Of a stretch of DNA of 64,000 bases, positions 25,224-34,990 are shown one piece after another. This DNA comes from Alphaproteobacteria bacterium (GTDB lineage: Bacteria > Myxococcota_A > UBA796 > CAJQPC01): NCBI GenBank assembly GCA_020632795.1, contig JACKEV010000006.1, positions 1,546,501 to 1,610,500 of the forward strand, written 5' to 3'. The translations under genes and the position numbers were made by a program. A model generated the notes under the pieces. It had not been told where the DNA came from, searched no databases, and saw only the letters and a program-made list of their open reading frames with translations. Each line of letters starts with the position of its first letter. Positions within the stretch are counted from its first letter, which is position 1.

Positions 25224-26558
25224 TCAGGCCGCCAGCATCTCGACCTGTGCTGGCGCCCGCTGACGCTTGGGGCGCCGTCCCCACCGAGACCTTGCGGCCT
25301 GCGTGATCAGCTCCACGCCCAGGGGAGACATGCGGTCGAGGGCGGTCGCCTCGATCACGCCCCGGATCGAGCGCTCGGTCCTCAGATGGAAGTGCCGGTG
25401 TTGGGTGTGGCGGAACCACCGGCCAGTGCGTTCGCAGGCGTTGCTCGTCGCGCGCCAGTGGGCGTGCCGCAGGAAGGGCGAGAGGCTGGCGAAGTGGTCC
25501 TCTCCCATCTTGTCCTGGAGACGTCGAAGCGGGAGATACCGGGAGGCATCAGGCTGAACCCGCAGAGCTTCGTAGCGGCGCCAGGCCTCCCCAGGATCAC
25601 GCCGGTGGCCCTCCTTGTCCCTCCAGATGCCGTACCAGGACTGCATGAACTCGTGTGCAGCCTTGAGCGTCTCCCCCATCGGGCCGTCGAACAGGCCCTC
25701 CAACTCCTGGAGCTGGGGTGGCGTCAGGTCCGCCCTGCGTCGGAGCAGGGTGTGCCGCATCCCCTCAAGCGTCTTCTTGACGTCACCAACCTCCGCCCAG
25801 GATGTCCAGGGCTCGGGGGGAGAAGAGGGCACGACAGGCTCCTCTCCAGCCGAGAGCGCTGCGGCGACCTCCTGTGGACTCAACTCCGGCAGCTCGGTCG
25901 GCATCTGCACCGTACCGCGCAGCCACGCCCGCACGGCGTTCCGGGAGTGACCGGTGGCCTGCACGATGGCCTTGATGCTGAGGCCATCCGCCCGTAGCTG
26001 CCGGACCAGGGCGATGCGGACGGCTCGGTCGAGCGGTCCGGGGTTCTCCGGTTCATGGCGCTGTGGGAGCCGCCCGCCCTTCCTCCTGCTCGGCCGAGGA
26101 ACACGCGGGATCGCTGACATCACCTCCTGGATGAGCTTCTCGGCCCCCTTCACGAACAGGCGGGTCTCGTGGAACAGACAGAGTTGATGCGCCGCCTCGG
26201 GCCAGACCCGACCGAGCGCGGCCGGGTAGAGCGACGAGCCGTCGGTGACGACCTGCTCAGGCTGGATGCCCAGCTCGCTCAGCCGAGCCAGGAAGCGCTC
26301 AACCCCCTGGCCATCCACCGAGCTGCTCACGAGTTGGTAGCCCACGAGCCGATCGCCGACGGGCGTCCCAGGCTCCACCGCTAGAAGCAGCGCCAGACGC
26401 CCTTGGTACACCTCATCCAGGCAGAGCACCCCTGAGAACGTCTCCACCACCCAGGGCTCGTACTCCTCGCTCAGGTCGATACCCTCGGTCCACGCCCTCA
26501 CCCAACCGCGAACGCTGGCTTCGCTGGGGTGAAGCCCGAAGTCACGGGCCATGCGACA
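25224..26558 (-). pseudogene. ISL3-like DDE transposase, C-terminal part (gene split by IS1634 insertion)
   Basis: It supplies about 445 residues of a DDE transposase. Acidic catalytic candidates are in VLCLDEVYQG, VVTDGSSLYPAAL and SNACERTGRWFRHTQ. A mid-protein HTH lies in DGLSIKAIVQATGHSRNAVR. It starts abruptly inside the N-terminal domain at CRMARDFGLHPSEASVRGW. The missing N-terminal piece is found at 28476-28690, on the far side of an IS1634-type element. Removing that element and one 6-bp duplication rejoins the frame exactly. The ATG at 26552 is therefore not the native start. The intact protein would have been about 515 residues. Confidence 0.82.
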
Positions 26559-26725
26559 CCGGACTTTGAAGAGATCAGCCCATTCTGAGCACCCCCGGCG
26601 CGTCCGCCCCTCCAGATTCCACCATTTTGCCGCTCTCTGACCCCCTCTGAAGCCCGAAATGACCTAGTAAAATGAGCGTAGCAGTAGACTTGATCCAAAG
26701 AGGAGAGTGACTTACTGACCTGAGC

Positions 26726-28387
26726 ATGTTTCTCCGCACCACGCGCTCCAAGCTCAAGGACGGCACCCACGCCGAGTACTTTCAGCTCGCGGAGAGCGTC
26801 TGGAGTCCCGAGAAGAAGCGCCCGGTGACGCAAATCGTCCACAACTTCGGGCGCGTGGACGAGGACACGCGGGAGCGGCTCCGTCGGCTCGCGAAGAGCA
26901 TCCTGTCGAAGGTGGGCAGCGTGGAGGAGCTGGCGACCACGCCAGGGCTCCGGCTGGTGGACAGCTACGTCTACGGGGCCTTCCACGTCGTCCGGGAGCT
27001 GTGGCGGCGCAGCGGCCTGGAGGGCGCGGTCACTGAGGCGGTCGCGCGCTCGGGGACGACGATGCCGATGGCCGACGCGCTGTTCCTGATGGTGGCCAAC
27101 CGGCTGCTGGCGCCGCGCTCGAAGCTGTACTGCTACGAACAGTGGATCCGAGAAGAGGTCTGGTATCCGGGCGCGTCGAAGCTGGAGTTGCACCACCTCT
27201 ACCTCGCGATGGACCTGCTGGAGGAGGAGCACGAGGCGATCGAGGAGAAGGTCTTCTGGCACCTCTCGGACCTCCTGAACCTCGATGTGGACCTGATCTT
27301 CTACGACACCACCTCGGTCCACTTCGAGGTGGATGAAGAGGACGATGGCGACGCCCCGCTGCGCAAGCGCGGCCACTCCAAAAACAAGCGAACCGATCTC
27401 CCCCAGATCGTCGTCGGCCTGGCCGTGACGCGGGATGGGTTCCCGGTTCGGAGCTGGCTCTTCCCGGGCAACACCGTCGACGTCCGCACAGTCGCGCGGG
27501 TGAAGGCCGACCTGCGCGGGTGGCGCCTCGGGCGATGTGTGTTCGTGGGGGATGCGGGCATGAGCAGCGCCGAGAACCGACGCGAGCTGTCCCTGGGCGG
27601 CGGCCGGTGGATCCTCGCTGCCCCCGTCAACAGCAAGGACAAGGTCGTCCAGGAGGTCCTGCGCCGGCCGGGTCGGTACAAGGAGCTCGGGCCCAACCTG
27701 CGCATCAAGGAGGTCTGGTACCCCGACGCCGATGCGGGAGAGCGCCGCCAGCGCTACGTCATCTGCCACAACCCCGCCGAGGCCGAGCGTCAGCGCAAGC
27801 ACCGCGACGAGGTCGTCCGCATGCTGGAGGCCGAGCTGGCCACGCTGCGCGACGACGGCGAGGGCCACAGCAAGCGGGTGTGCGACCTCAAGACCTCGCG
27901 ACGCTACGGGCGCTACCTGCGTGAGACGAAGTCCGGCAAGCTGCGCATCGACCGGACCGCCATCCGCGAGGCCGCGCATACCGACGGCAAGTGGGCGGTC
28001 ACCAGCAACGACGACACCCTCACCGCCGAAGACCTCGCCCTCGGCTACAAGCAGCTCCAGCGCGTGGAGCAGGCCTGGCGCGACATGAAGGGGGGCCTGG
28101 CCCTTCGCCCGGTGCATCATCGGATCCGACGACGCAACCAGGCGCACATCCGGCTCTGCGTCATGGCCCTCCTGATCGAGCGCATGGCCGAGCACGCCTG
28201 CGGCGACACTTGGCGGAACATCCGCGACGACCTCAACGGGATCAAAGTCGGTGTATTGTCGGGGCCGGATGGGGAGGTCGTGCAGGCCACGACACCCAAG
28301 CCCGCCGCGCAGGAACGCTTGAAGAAGCTAGGGATTGAGCCACCGAAGGCCGTTCTGGAGTTCGCTGGACGGGGGGCGAAAACCTAG
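26726..28387 (+). CDS. IS1634-family transposase
   Basis: A 553-residue DDE transposase of the IS4 group, apparently intact. The N-terminal pattern FLRTTRSKLKDGTHAEYFQL and QIVHNFGRVDE is typical. Catalytic residues are probably in FYDTTSVHFE (first Asp), FVGDAGMSSAEN (second Asp) and RVEQAWRDMKGGLALRPVHH (Glu of the YREK-like region). The length is normal for IS1634. The gene is complete with a strong terminator downstream, so the element may still be mobile. Confidence 0.92.
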   Translation: MFLRTTRSKLKDGTHAEYFQLAESVWSPEKKRPVTQIVHNFGRVDEDTRERLRRLAKSILSKVGSVEELATTPGLRLVDSYVYGAFHVVRELWRRSGLEGAVTEAVARSGTTMPMADALFLMVANRLLAPRSKLYCYEQWIREEVWYPGASKLELHHLYLAMDLLEEEHEAIEEKVFWHLSDLLNLDVDLIFYDTTSVHFEVDEEDDGDAPLRKRGHSKNKRTDLPQIVVGLAVTRDGFPVRSWLFPGNTVDVRTVARVKADLRGWRLGRCVFVGDAGMSSAENRRELSLGGGRWILAAPVNSKDKVVQEVLRRPGRYKELGPNLRIKEVWYPDADAGERRQRYVICHNPAEAERQRKHRDEVVRMLEAELATLRDDGEGHSKRVCDLKTSRRYGRYLRETKSGKLRIDRTAIREAAHTDGKWAVTSNDDTLTAEDLALGYKQLQRVEQAWRDMKGGLALRPVHHRIRRRNQAHIRLCVMALLIERMAEHACGDTWRNIRDDLNGIKVGVLSGPDGEVVQATTPKPAAQERLKKLGIEPPKAVLEFAGRGAKT

Positions 28388-28411
28388 GCAAGACGGAGAT
28401 TGACGCCGATT

Positions 28412-28450
28412 CGCGAGAAGCTACCTTCATGGGTGGCTTCTTGCGTTTTT
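28412..28450 (+). terminator. Intrinsic terminator of IS1634-type element
   Basis: A 14-bp stem (28412-28425 with 28432-28445, two G-T wobbles), a 6-base loop and then TTTTT at 28446-28450. It lies 24 bases after the transposase stop, inside the element. Confidence 0.85.
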
Positions 28451-28475
28451 GCTGTGGCTATGAGTTCAAAGCCCG

Positions 28476-28690
28476 GCGACAGGGAACCTTCGAGAACGCC
28501 ATACCATCCGAGATGACGGAGGCGACCGCTGTGCGGACGACGCGGTTGGTGTAGATCGCGTTGCGACGCAGGAAGGGCGGCTGAGCTCGGAACCACCGCT
28601 GACAGGTCAGGCAGTGGTAGACGCCGACGGCGATGTCCAGGGCCCTGGGACCGTCGAGGTGGAGGTTGAGGGCGACCCGGTCGTGCTCCG
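28476..28690 (-). pseudogene. ISL3-like transposase, N-terminal part
   Basis: It encodes the N-terminal zinc-finger and helical region of the transposase completed at 25224-26558. Visible are NLHLDGPRALDIAVGVYHCL with CLTC, FLRRNAIYTNRVVRTAVASV and DGMAFSKVPCR. It ends at the IS1634 insertion (TGTCGC on this strand, shared with the other fragment in the same codon phase). No ATG or GTG is found at the expected N terminus; upstream the frame runs straight into CARF-gene sequence. The exact outer boundary near 28690 is an estimate. Confidence 0.78.
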
Positions 28691-29266
28691 TTGCGGTGGA
28701 CGGCCGCGTGTCCTGCCAGCGCTTGAAGAAGGTGTCCACGCCGAGGGGGAGGGACACCACCGCTGGCCGGCCCTTGTGCTCCGACGCTCGGATGGACTGC
28801 ACAGCGGTGTACGGCGCCTCGATGAAGCCCGTCTCCGCCATGAGCACCCAGACGGTGTGCATGGCCGCAGTGCCCGGCGACAGATGCACGACGAGCCCCC
28901 TCCTCGGAATCGACGGCGGATCCGGGGCAGATTGGTCCTGAGCCAGTTGTAGATGGCTGTGTGGTCGGTAGGGTCGTCGTGGACCCAGACCTGGGGATGT
29001 AGCTGCACGGTGGGCGCACGCTCGGCCAGGGCCTCGACCAGGTCCGAGTAGATCCGATCGTGCATCGCGGCTTCGGCGCCACCTTGGCGTAGGACAACGA
29101 CGTCGGTGATGCGGTCGGCATAGGGCGACGCTGGGTCGGTCAGAAGCGTCAGGGTGGGGCCGGGGAACACGCCGTTGGCGGTCTCGGGGAAGGCGCCACC
29201 GCTCTTCACGCGCTCGTAGGGGTCGTTGCGTGTGGCGAGCCAGGTCAGGAGGACGGGGGAGCTCAT
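28691..29266 (-). pseudogene. CARF-domain protein, frameshifted and truncated
   Basis: ATG 29266 has a GGGAGG site. The first about 120 residues read VLLTWLATRNDPYERVKSGG, TLTLLTDPASPYADRITDVV and HTAIYNWLRTNLPRIRRRF. Then a five-G run near 28895-28905 shifts the frame. The second frame continues the same domain with LVVHLSPGTAAMHTVWVLMA and ETGFIEAPYTAVQSI. SPGT plus a following helix is the hallmark ligand loop of CARF domains, which sense cyclic or linear oligonucleotides. The 3' end is cut by the ISL3-like element, so any effector or HTH domain is lost. Phase variation at the G-run or a sequencing error are alternatives to decay. Confidence 0.6.
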
Positions 29267-29277
29267 TGCGGCCTCCC

Positions 29278-29376
29278 TCAGCCCAGGTCACGTCGGTGCG
29301 CCACCGCGTAGAACACGCCCGAAGGAACCGCCTTGGTTCCATCAACGAACTGGTGGTGGCAGCGCGCAGACTCCAT
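29278..29376 (-). CDS. Possible 32-residue peptide coupled to pPIWI-RE
   Basis: The ATG at 29376 overlaps the pPIWI-RE stop codon as TAATG, and the reading frame ends 11 bases before the CARF start. The peptide begins MESARCHHQFVDGTK. No family is recognised. The coupling geometry is the only support; it could equally be untranslated spacer. Confidence 0.3.
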   Translation of the reverse strand: MESARCHHQFVDGTKAVPSGVFYAVAHRRDLG

Positions 29377-31880
29377 TAGAAGTCGAACCTCATCTGCTTG
29401 CTGTCCTCGACCTCCTCGACCTCCGCCACCGTATCCGCGAAGTACCGATGGGGGTGGTCGCGCACGATGGCGCGGGCCAGGTGTAAGGGTGACGGCCAAC
29501 GGAGCACCCGGTCCCAGGTCGGGGCGACTCGGCAGAGCATGGCGATCTGCTCGATCAGCTTGTCGCGCTCCCACTGGCCCGGGTCGAGCACCAGGAGCTC
29601 GGTGGCGCCCAGCGAGTGCCACTCCTCGCTCAGGCCCTTTTCGCTGGTGCCGTAGCGGCTCGAGCTGCGCGCGCTGCGGACGTTGTCCATGACCGCCGAG
29701 CCGGACAGCACCACCGTCGGGGCGTGGCCTTCGGCGCCGGCGACGCGCATCGGGCGGAAGTTGGTGTGCTTCGCCGGCGAGAGGTCGTCGCCCCAGTCAT
29801 GCGCCCCCGCGGGCCGCATGAGCTCGCCGGCCGTGGTTCGCACGCGAACGACGGCGCGCTTGCCAGAGACCATCCACGGCTCGGGCTTCCCGTCGGACTT
29901 GTCCTGGAGACACGACCAGAAGCGCCGACACCCGAGGGCGTCGAACAACAGCACCGCCTTGCTACCGCGGAACGCAAGCCGGAGCTGCTCCACCGCGGTC
30001 TCCACGAGCTTGCGTGCCGCACCTTCGTCGTGGTCGTGGTCCGAGCCGAGGAAGGCGGCCGTGGCCTCGTCGAGCGGTTTCCACCCCTTGTTCGGGACGT
30101 AGCCCCACGCATCGCGCTCTCCGGCGACCACCGCCACGAGGTTGACCAGGTAGGTGGTCCTCCGCTTGCCGGACTTCCCCTTGGTGACACGGGCGCCGTA
30201 GATCCCGACCATCAGGGTGCCGGGCTCGACGCCGTAGGCAGGGAACGGCCGGAGGAAGAAGCTCCCGCTGCGCATCAGGTCGGAGACGGCGTTCGCCGCG
30301 GGATGGTCGTAGAACTTGCCCTTCTCCTCGGCCTTCTTCCGCTTCCTCTCGTCGGGTTCCGAGGACGCCGTGATGAACTGCGTCACGACACCCCGCTCGC
30401 CGAAGGCGCCGCGCAGGACGTGCTTCGGATCGGACAGGTCATCGTCACCGTTGGCAGCGGACTCGTCGGTCTCGACCAGCGCCGCCACGAGCACGTCCCC
30501 GTCCCGCTCGTCCTGGAGCCAGGTATCGAGCCAGGCCACCGTCTCCTCCGGTGCAGCACGCCGGAGAAGCCATCGCTCGGCATCGGGGGGGCACACGAAG
30601 CGGACCTCGACCGGGCCTTGCCGCAGGGTCTGGCCGTCGTCGAGGGTGCGGAGCCGCTCGCAGAAACCGTTGACGGCCTCGAGGTCATCGGCATGCGCTC
30701 CCTCTCGCAGCACCTGGGCGAGGGCATCGCGCAACCGTCGACGGGTGCTCGAGTTCGCGTAGACCACGAGGAACCGGACCTCGACCTCCGTCTCAGCCCG
30801 CCCGAAGGCCAGCGACGGGCGCGAGGCCACCGCCGTCTTCGAGGGCCACGAGCTCCGGCTGGCTTCCAAGGTCAACGGGTTCGCGCTCTCGCCGAGGCAG
30901 GCGCGAGCATGGTGCGCCACGCACTCGTGGAACCAGGTCCCGACGCCCTTGCCGATGGCGTGCCACTTCGGCTGGCGGCCGTAGCCGCTTCGCATCGCCC
31001 CTCGCAGCGAGGGCTCCGCGTTCGCCTGTGGCAGTGGCTTCAGGCTGGCCCCTTTCAGCACCTCCGCGGCGCGGTCGCTCCACTCGCAGACGAAGCCGCC
31101 GTTCTGCCGCTTGTGCCGGACTCGCGCCCTGAGGATGGGGGCACTATCGTCCAGCGACGCCCACGCGAACTTCGAGCCCTTGGACTCCCGCCAGCTCGGC
31201 GCCAGGCGAACAAGGCTCGACTGGAACGAGACCACCGGGCTCTCGACGCCGGGAATCGTGATCAGCAGCGGCACGATCTTGTGCATGGCCGCGGCTTCCT
31301 TCCCGTCCGGGGCCACGACGTGGTCCCAGGTCAGCAGCGCGGCGTCCGAGTCGACGCGAAGCCCTACCGGGCCATTGTCGGTCCGCATCGGCGAGCCGGC
31401 CAGGCGGTGAGCCACCTCCCAGATCGCCACGTCCCAGGGCCAGTTCCCGCCCTCCAAGGTCGGCGGGTGCCCCTGCCGCTTACGCACGAGGCTCGCGACC
31501 TCCACCTGCTCGTGGGTGAGGTCTCCGACCAAGCTCGACACTGGCATGTCGTCGAGCCCCAAGGCCGAAGCCTCCCAGGCTGCGAAGGCCATCTCGAGCT
31601 GCTCGGGCGAGATCGGCTGCCGCGACAGGACCACGGCGCGCTCCCGGTCCACGCGCCGCTCCAGAGCCACGAAATCCCCGCTGAGACACCGGAGACCGAC
31701 TGCGAGACCGGCGTACGGCAGATAGTACTGCCCCTGGGTGTCGCCGCGCTCCTTCCAGTGGTCGTTGAGGCGCTTCCAGGCCCGCGTGAAGTGCGGGCCG
31801 GGGCGGTAGACGTGGACGGTCCCGAAGTGCTCGTCCGAGAGTCGGAACGCCGTCGTCCGAATCGTCTTGATTGCTGCCAT
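29376..31880 (-). CDS. pPIWI-RE family protein (prokaryotic PIWI with RNase H-like fold)
   Basis: An 834-residue protein assigned to the pPIWI-RE family by overall pattern and by its two partner genes, REase and DinG-like helicase, which define the described three-gene module. N-terminal marks are TAFRLSDEHFGTVHVYRPG and PYAGLAVGLRCLSGDFVALE. The C-terminal PIWI/RNase H region has KAVLLFDALGCRRFW, VVRVRTTAGELMRP and ATELLVLDPGQWERDKL. The conserved Arg and Glu of the name are probably within the RVRTTAGEL segment, but I could not verify the alignment. ATG 31880 lies 2 bases after the helicase stop. A nucleic-acid-guided or R-loop-based anti-plasmid or anti-phage role is proposed for the family. 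Confidence 0.8.
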   Translation of the reverse strand: MAAIKTIRTTAFRLSDEHFGTVHVYRPGPHFTRAWKRLNDHWKERGDTQGQYYLPYAGLAVGLRCLSGDFVALERRVDRERAVVLSRQPISPEQLEMAFAAWEASALGLDDMPVSSLVGDLTHEQVEVASLVRKRQGHPPTLEGGNWPWDVAIWEVAHRLAGSPMRTDNGPVGLRVDSDAALLTWDHVVAPDGKEAAAMHKIVPLLITIPGVESPVVSFQSSLVRLAPSWRESKGSKFAWASLDDSAPILRARVRHKRQNGGFVCEWSDRAAEVLKGASLKPLPQANAEPSLRGAMRSGYGRQPKWHAIGKGVGTWFHECVAHHARACLGESANPLTLEASRSSWPSKTAVASRPSLAFGRAETEVEVRFLVVYANSSTRRRLRDALAQVLREGAHADDLEAVNGFCERLRTLDDGQTLRQGPVEVRFVCPPDAERWLLRRAAPEETVAWLDTWLQDERDGDVLVAALVETDESAANGDDDLSDPKHVLRGAFGERGVVTQFITASSEPDERKRKKAEEKGKFYDHPAANAVSDLMRSGSFFLRPFPAYGVEPGTLMVGIYGARVTKGKSGKRRTTYLVNLVAVVAGERDAWGYVPNKGWKPLDEATAAFLGSDHDHDEGAARKLVETAVEQLRLAFRGSKAVLLFDALGCRRFWSCLQDKSDGKPEPWMVSGKRAVVRVRTTAGELMRPAGAHDWGDDLSPAKHTNFRPMRVAGAEGHAPTVVLSGSAVMDNVRSARSSSRYGTSEKGLSEEWHSLGATELLVLDPGQWERDKLIEQIAMLCRVAPTWDRVLRWPSPLHLARAIVRDHPHRYFADTVAEVEEVEDSKQMRFDF

Positions 31881-31882
31881 CG

Positions 31883-34800
31883 CTATTCCATCCCGGAGAG
31901 GTCGAAGTCCGCGTACTCGGCGAGGCCGTGGACGAGGGCGCCGTGAAGCGCGGTCATCTCGGGGAGCCATCCCCGCTCTCGCCACCAGCCGAGCACGTCC
32001 GCGACGAGTTTCCGCCAGGGGGCCACGTCGTCCTGGAAGGCACCGTCGACGAACACCAGGTCGACCGGAGTGCCGCCGCGCCGGGCGCGACCTGCGAGCT
32101 GGGCGAGCTCGACGAGGACATCGCAGACGAGCTCCCGCCGGAGCTCCGGGTCCATGTGCCGGAACGTGGCGGCGCTTCGCTGCAGCGCGCGGAGGCGGCG
32201 CCAGGCTTGGCGCCGCTCGGCCAGGACCGTCTCGTGGGCGGCGCCGGCCCATTCCGGGGCGAACAACCGCGCGTTGTAGCTGACATGGGAGAGGAAGCGG
32301 TCGGCGTCGTGGCTCGGCGGCACCGGTCGCGTCAACACGAAGATGCCGGACAGAGCGGACTTGCCGGAGCCACGTTGCACGATGTTGTGCCCCCGCGCGA
32401 CGACGCTCAACGGGCCGACCAGAACAGCAGGTGCCGGCACGTCCGCGAAGGACTCGAGCTGGGTCCGCAGCAGGGCGTCGTCATCGGACTGGGCGTCCGC
32501 CGGCTGGCTGACCAGGTAGCGCACCTCGAGCGCATCTCCAGCTGCCTGGCGCAGTCCCTCACCGACCGCTCGGGTCTCTCGATAGCTGCCGGTGACAAGG
32601 AGCGCGCGCCCCCGCCCACGGGTTGAGCCGTCCTCCATGAGGCCGGCCAGGTACGCCTCGAGCGTGCTGGCCCAGAGCTGCTTGGCCGCAGTGCGCGCGG
32701 CGTCCATGCGTTCCGCCCCTGTACCGATCCCCGAGATGCGCGCTTCGACGGAGGCCTGGATCACCTGCATGTTGCGCGCCTCGTCTCGCACGGCACCGCC
32801 GACCTCTCCCAGCACGTCGGCCCTGGGGGAGCCCCGGAACCTGCACGTCGCCGACAGCCCGACCACTGCTCGCGGGGTCCCGGCCCACGCCCGCGCGACC
32901 ACGCCGCCGAGCTCGGCGACGAGCCCGTGGGGATCTCCGGCCATCACGCGCGTCTCGAGGGCCCCCTGCTCGGCGAGCCGCTCCGCGAAGGCGAAGCCGT
33001 AGAGGCGCTGTCCGAGTGGTCCTGCCGGGGATGGCTGCCAGGGCGCGTAGCCCAGGAGGTCGTCGCGCAGGCGAGCGGCCTGCTGGACCTCGTGCTGCTC
33101 GAGACCCGGAAGCTGGGGACGGAGGTGGCCCACGGCCTTGTCGAGCTGGAGGAGCGCCGCGCGCACGATGAGGCGGTCGACGAGCTTGCTCTTCTCCTTC
33201 TGCACGGCGCTCGGACTCCGACGGCCACCCATCGGCCAGTCCTTCAGGCTGGCCATGAGGTCCGCCCGGATGTCCTCCATCCGGGTGCCATCGCCGAGCC
33301 CAGGTCCCGCCAGCGGAGCAAGGGCCACGCGGAGAGCCTCTGCTCGTGGCTCCTCGATTCCCTGCCGGTCGAAGAGCGCCCGCACGCGCGAGACGCCGTC
33401 CTCCACGCCGGGGAAGAGGAGCTCGGCTATCCAGGCATCCCGCGCTCCGAGCCAGGTCATGCGGCCGCGCTCGGGCCACTCCAGCTCCTTGCCGTTGATC
33501 AGCTCGGCCAGGCGCTCGGCCTCATGGATGATGCGCAGGAGGGCCGAACGCCCGCGTTCGAAGCGCAGCCCGGAGTCGAGACGCCGCTCCGCGCGTCGTC
33601 GATCGACCTCGGTGAGCAGCCGATACGGCATGCTCAGCGAGCCGCGTGACGAGAGCACCAGCCCGCGGCTGTTGGCACCGATGGCGCTGTTCTGGAAGCC
33701 GTCCACCTCGTCGATGAGCACCAGACCGCAGCGCCGGAGCACGAGCTCGGCCGTCGAGACCTTCCGAGCTGCTCCCTCGTCGACCACGACCTCGAACGGG
33801 ACGCGGCCGGCGAGGAAGGCGTGATGGTTCACGACAATGATGTCGGCGCTGAGGGCGGCCTCGAAGCCTCGGAACCGGCCGCATTGGCCAGCGAACGGGC
33901 ACGCCGCGGCGGAGTCCTTGGCTCCCTCCTGCGCGGCCTTCACCTTGAGGCGCGTGCAGGGCTCCTCACCCGCCGCTGGAGTCTCTGTCGGTGGCTCTGC
34001 GTACGCCGAGAGGTGGCAGGAGTAGGCCGCGCGCTCGAGCGCCCAGCGGCCGGTGGGGTCCTCTGCAGGCGGATGCTCCAGGTGACGGGCCGCGTGACCC
34101 GCAAGGCCCCGCCAGGAGCTGAGCGGGGCGATCTCGAGGTCCAGGCCGGCGGAGGTCGCCGCAACTTCGAGGCGAAGGACCTCCTTCCAGACCGCCGGAA
34201 TGTCGGGCACGACGATGCAAACGGGCACGCCGGTAGCCGCCTGGTGCAGGGCAATCAGCCGGGCGAACACCGACTTCCCGGTGCCTGTGGGCGCAACCGC
34301 GAGGGTCGTAGGACCCGCTCGGATCTCCCTTACCTGCTCGTGGTCGCCCGACTTGAAGCGACCCAGGAAGCCATCGACCGCGACGTCCTCGTACTTTGGG
34401 CCGGGTCGGCCCGCCGCGTCGATGCGCTTTGCGAGCGTCCTCAGGCTCGACTCGTCCAGCAACACCCGCGGGACTGCGGGGTGCGTCCGCAAGACCGGGA
34501 GACCGGACGGCGTGGGCAAGTGGCGACGCGGCACCCGGTAGGTCAGGCCCGCCGCGACGAAGTCGATGTTCTGGCCATCACCGCCGACGTCGCCGCCACT
34601 GCTCCGACCACGCTCCCGTGCGCGCTCAAGCTCTGCGAACCACTTATCCAGGCGCTGGTCCATAGGCCGCCCTGCCACGGGCCGGAAGGCCGCCTCCCAG
34701 CCTTGCTGGCGAACGCTCCCCGGCTGGACCTCCTCGAAGTCTGAGGTATCGTTCAGCACGTCCCGCAGCGCATCCATGAGCCCGGCGTCCTCGCCGAGCG

Positions 34801-34990
34801 CCTCGGGACGCAGCCCCAGGAAGCGAGAGACCGACTGGATAGCCCCCTCGTCCAGGGTGTCCCAGCCGTCCCACAAGTGGAGTCGGCCGAGGGCGATGAG
34901 GCGCACGTCACCGAGGCGGAAGGGGCCGTCAAACAGGGACGCGGTGAGCCCCATCGCGATGCGGGCGGCGAGGGAGGCGTTCGAGCTCAT
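31883..34990 (-). CDS. DinG-type Fe-S helicase of pPIWI-RE module
   Basis: A 1035-residue superfamily 2 helicase. After an about 220-residue N-terminal extension it has Walker A APTGTGKS (233-240). An XPD/DinG-like Cys-containing insert follows, with cysteines in EEPCTRLKV and AACPFAGQCGRF as Fe-S ligand candidates. Next come NHHAFLAGRV and the DEAH-type box LVLIDEVDGFQNS, then a C-terminal RecA-like lobe with GSYRETRAVGEGL and RGHNIVQRGSGKSAL. ATG 34990 overlaps the REase stop as ATGA. It probably unwinds DNA or R-loops for the neighbouring nuclease and PIWI protein; this follows from the described module, not from motifs alone. Confidence 0.88.
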   Translation of the reverse strand: MSSNASLAARIAMGLTASLFDGPFRLGDVRLIALGRLHLWDGWDTLDEGAIQSVSRFLGLRPEALGEDAGLMDALRDVLNDTSDFEEVQPGSVRQQGWEAAFRPVAGRPMDQRLDKWFAELERARERGRSSGGDVGGDGQNIDFVAAGLTYRVPRRHLPTPSGLPVLRTHPAVPRVLLDESSLRTLAKRIDAAGRPGPKYEDVAVDGFLGRFKSGDHEQVREIRAGPTTLAVAPTGTGKSVFARLIALHQAATGVPVCIVVPDIPAVWKEVLRLEVAATSAGLDLEIAPLSSWRGLAGHAARHLEHPPAEDPTGRWALERAAYSCHLSAYAEPPTETPAAGEEPCTRLKVKAAQEGAKDSAAACPFAGQCGRFRGFEAALSADIIVVNHHAFLAGRVPFEVVVDEGAARKVSTAELVLRRCGLVLIDEVDGFQNSAIGANSRGLVLSSRGSLSMPYRLLTEVDRRRAERRLDSGLRFERGRSALLRIIHEAERLAELINGKELEWPERGRMTWLGARDAWIAELLFPGVEDGVSRVRALFDRQGIEEPRAEALRVALAPLAGPGLGDGTRMEDIRADLMASLKDWPMGGRRSPSAVQKEKSKLVDRLIVRAALLQLDKAVGHLRPQLPGLEQHEVQQAARLRDDLLGYAPWQPSPAGPLGQRLYGFAFAERLAEQGALETRVMAGDPHGLVAELGGVVARAWAGTPRAVVGLSATCRFRGSPRADVLGEVGGAVRDEARNMQVIQASVEARISGIGTGAERMDAARTAAKQLWASTLEAYLAGLMEDGSTRGRGRALLVTGSYRETRAVGEGLRQAAGDALEVRYLVSQPADAQSDDDALLRTQLESFADVPAPAVLVGPLSVVARGHNIVQRGSGKSALSGIFVLTRPVPPSHDADRFLSHVSYNARLFAPEWAGAAHETVLAERRQAWRRLRALQRSAATFRHMDPELRRELVCDVLVELAQLAGRARRGGTPVDLVFVDGAFQDDVAPWRKLVADVLGWWRERGWLPEMTALHGALVHGLAEYADFDLSGME

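Larger units (their letters stand above)
26559..28475 (+). mobile_element. IS1634-type (IS4 group) insertion sequence
   Basis: The element is bounded by a 6-bp target duplication GCGACA at 26553-26558 and 28476-28481. Its ends carry short inverted repeats: left CGGACTTTGAA (from 26560) and right CGGGCTTTGAA (reading inward from 28475), 10 of 11 matching. It carries one transposase gene and a terminator. It interrupts the ISL3-like transposase in codon phase, and both flanks are intact, which indicates a recent insertion. Confidence 0.85.
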
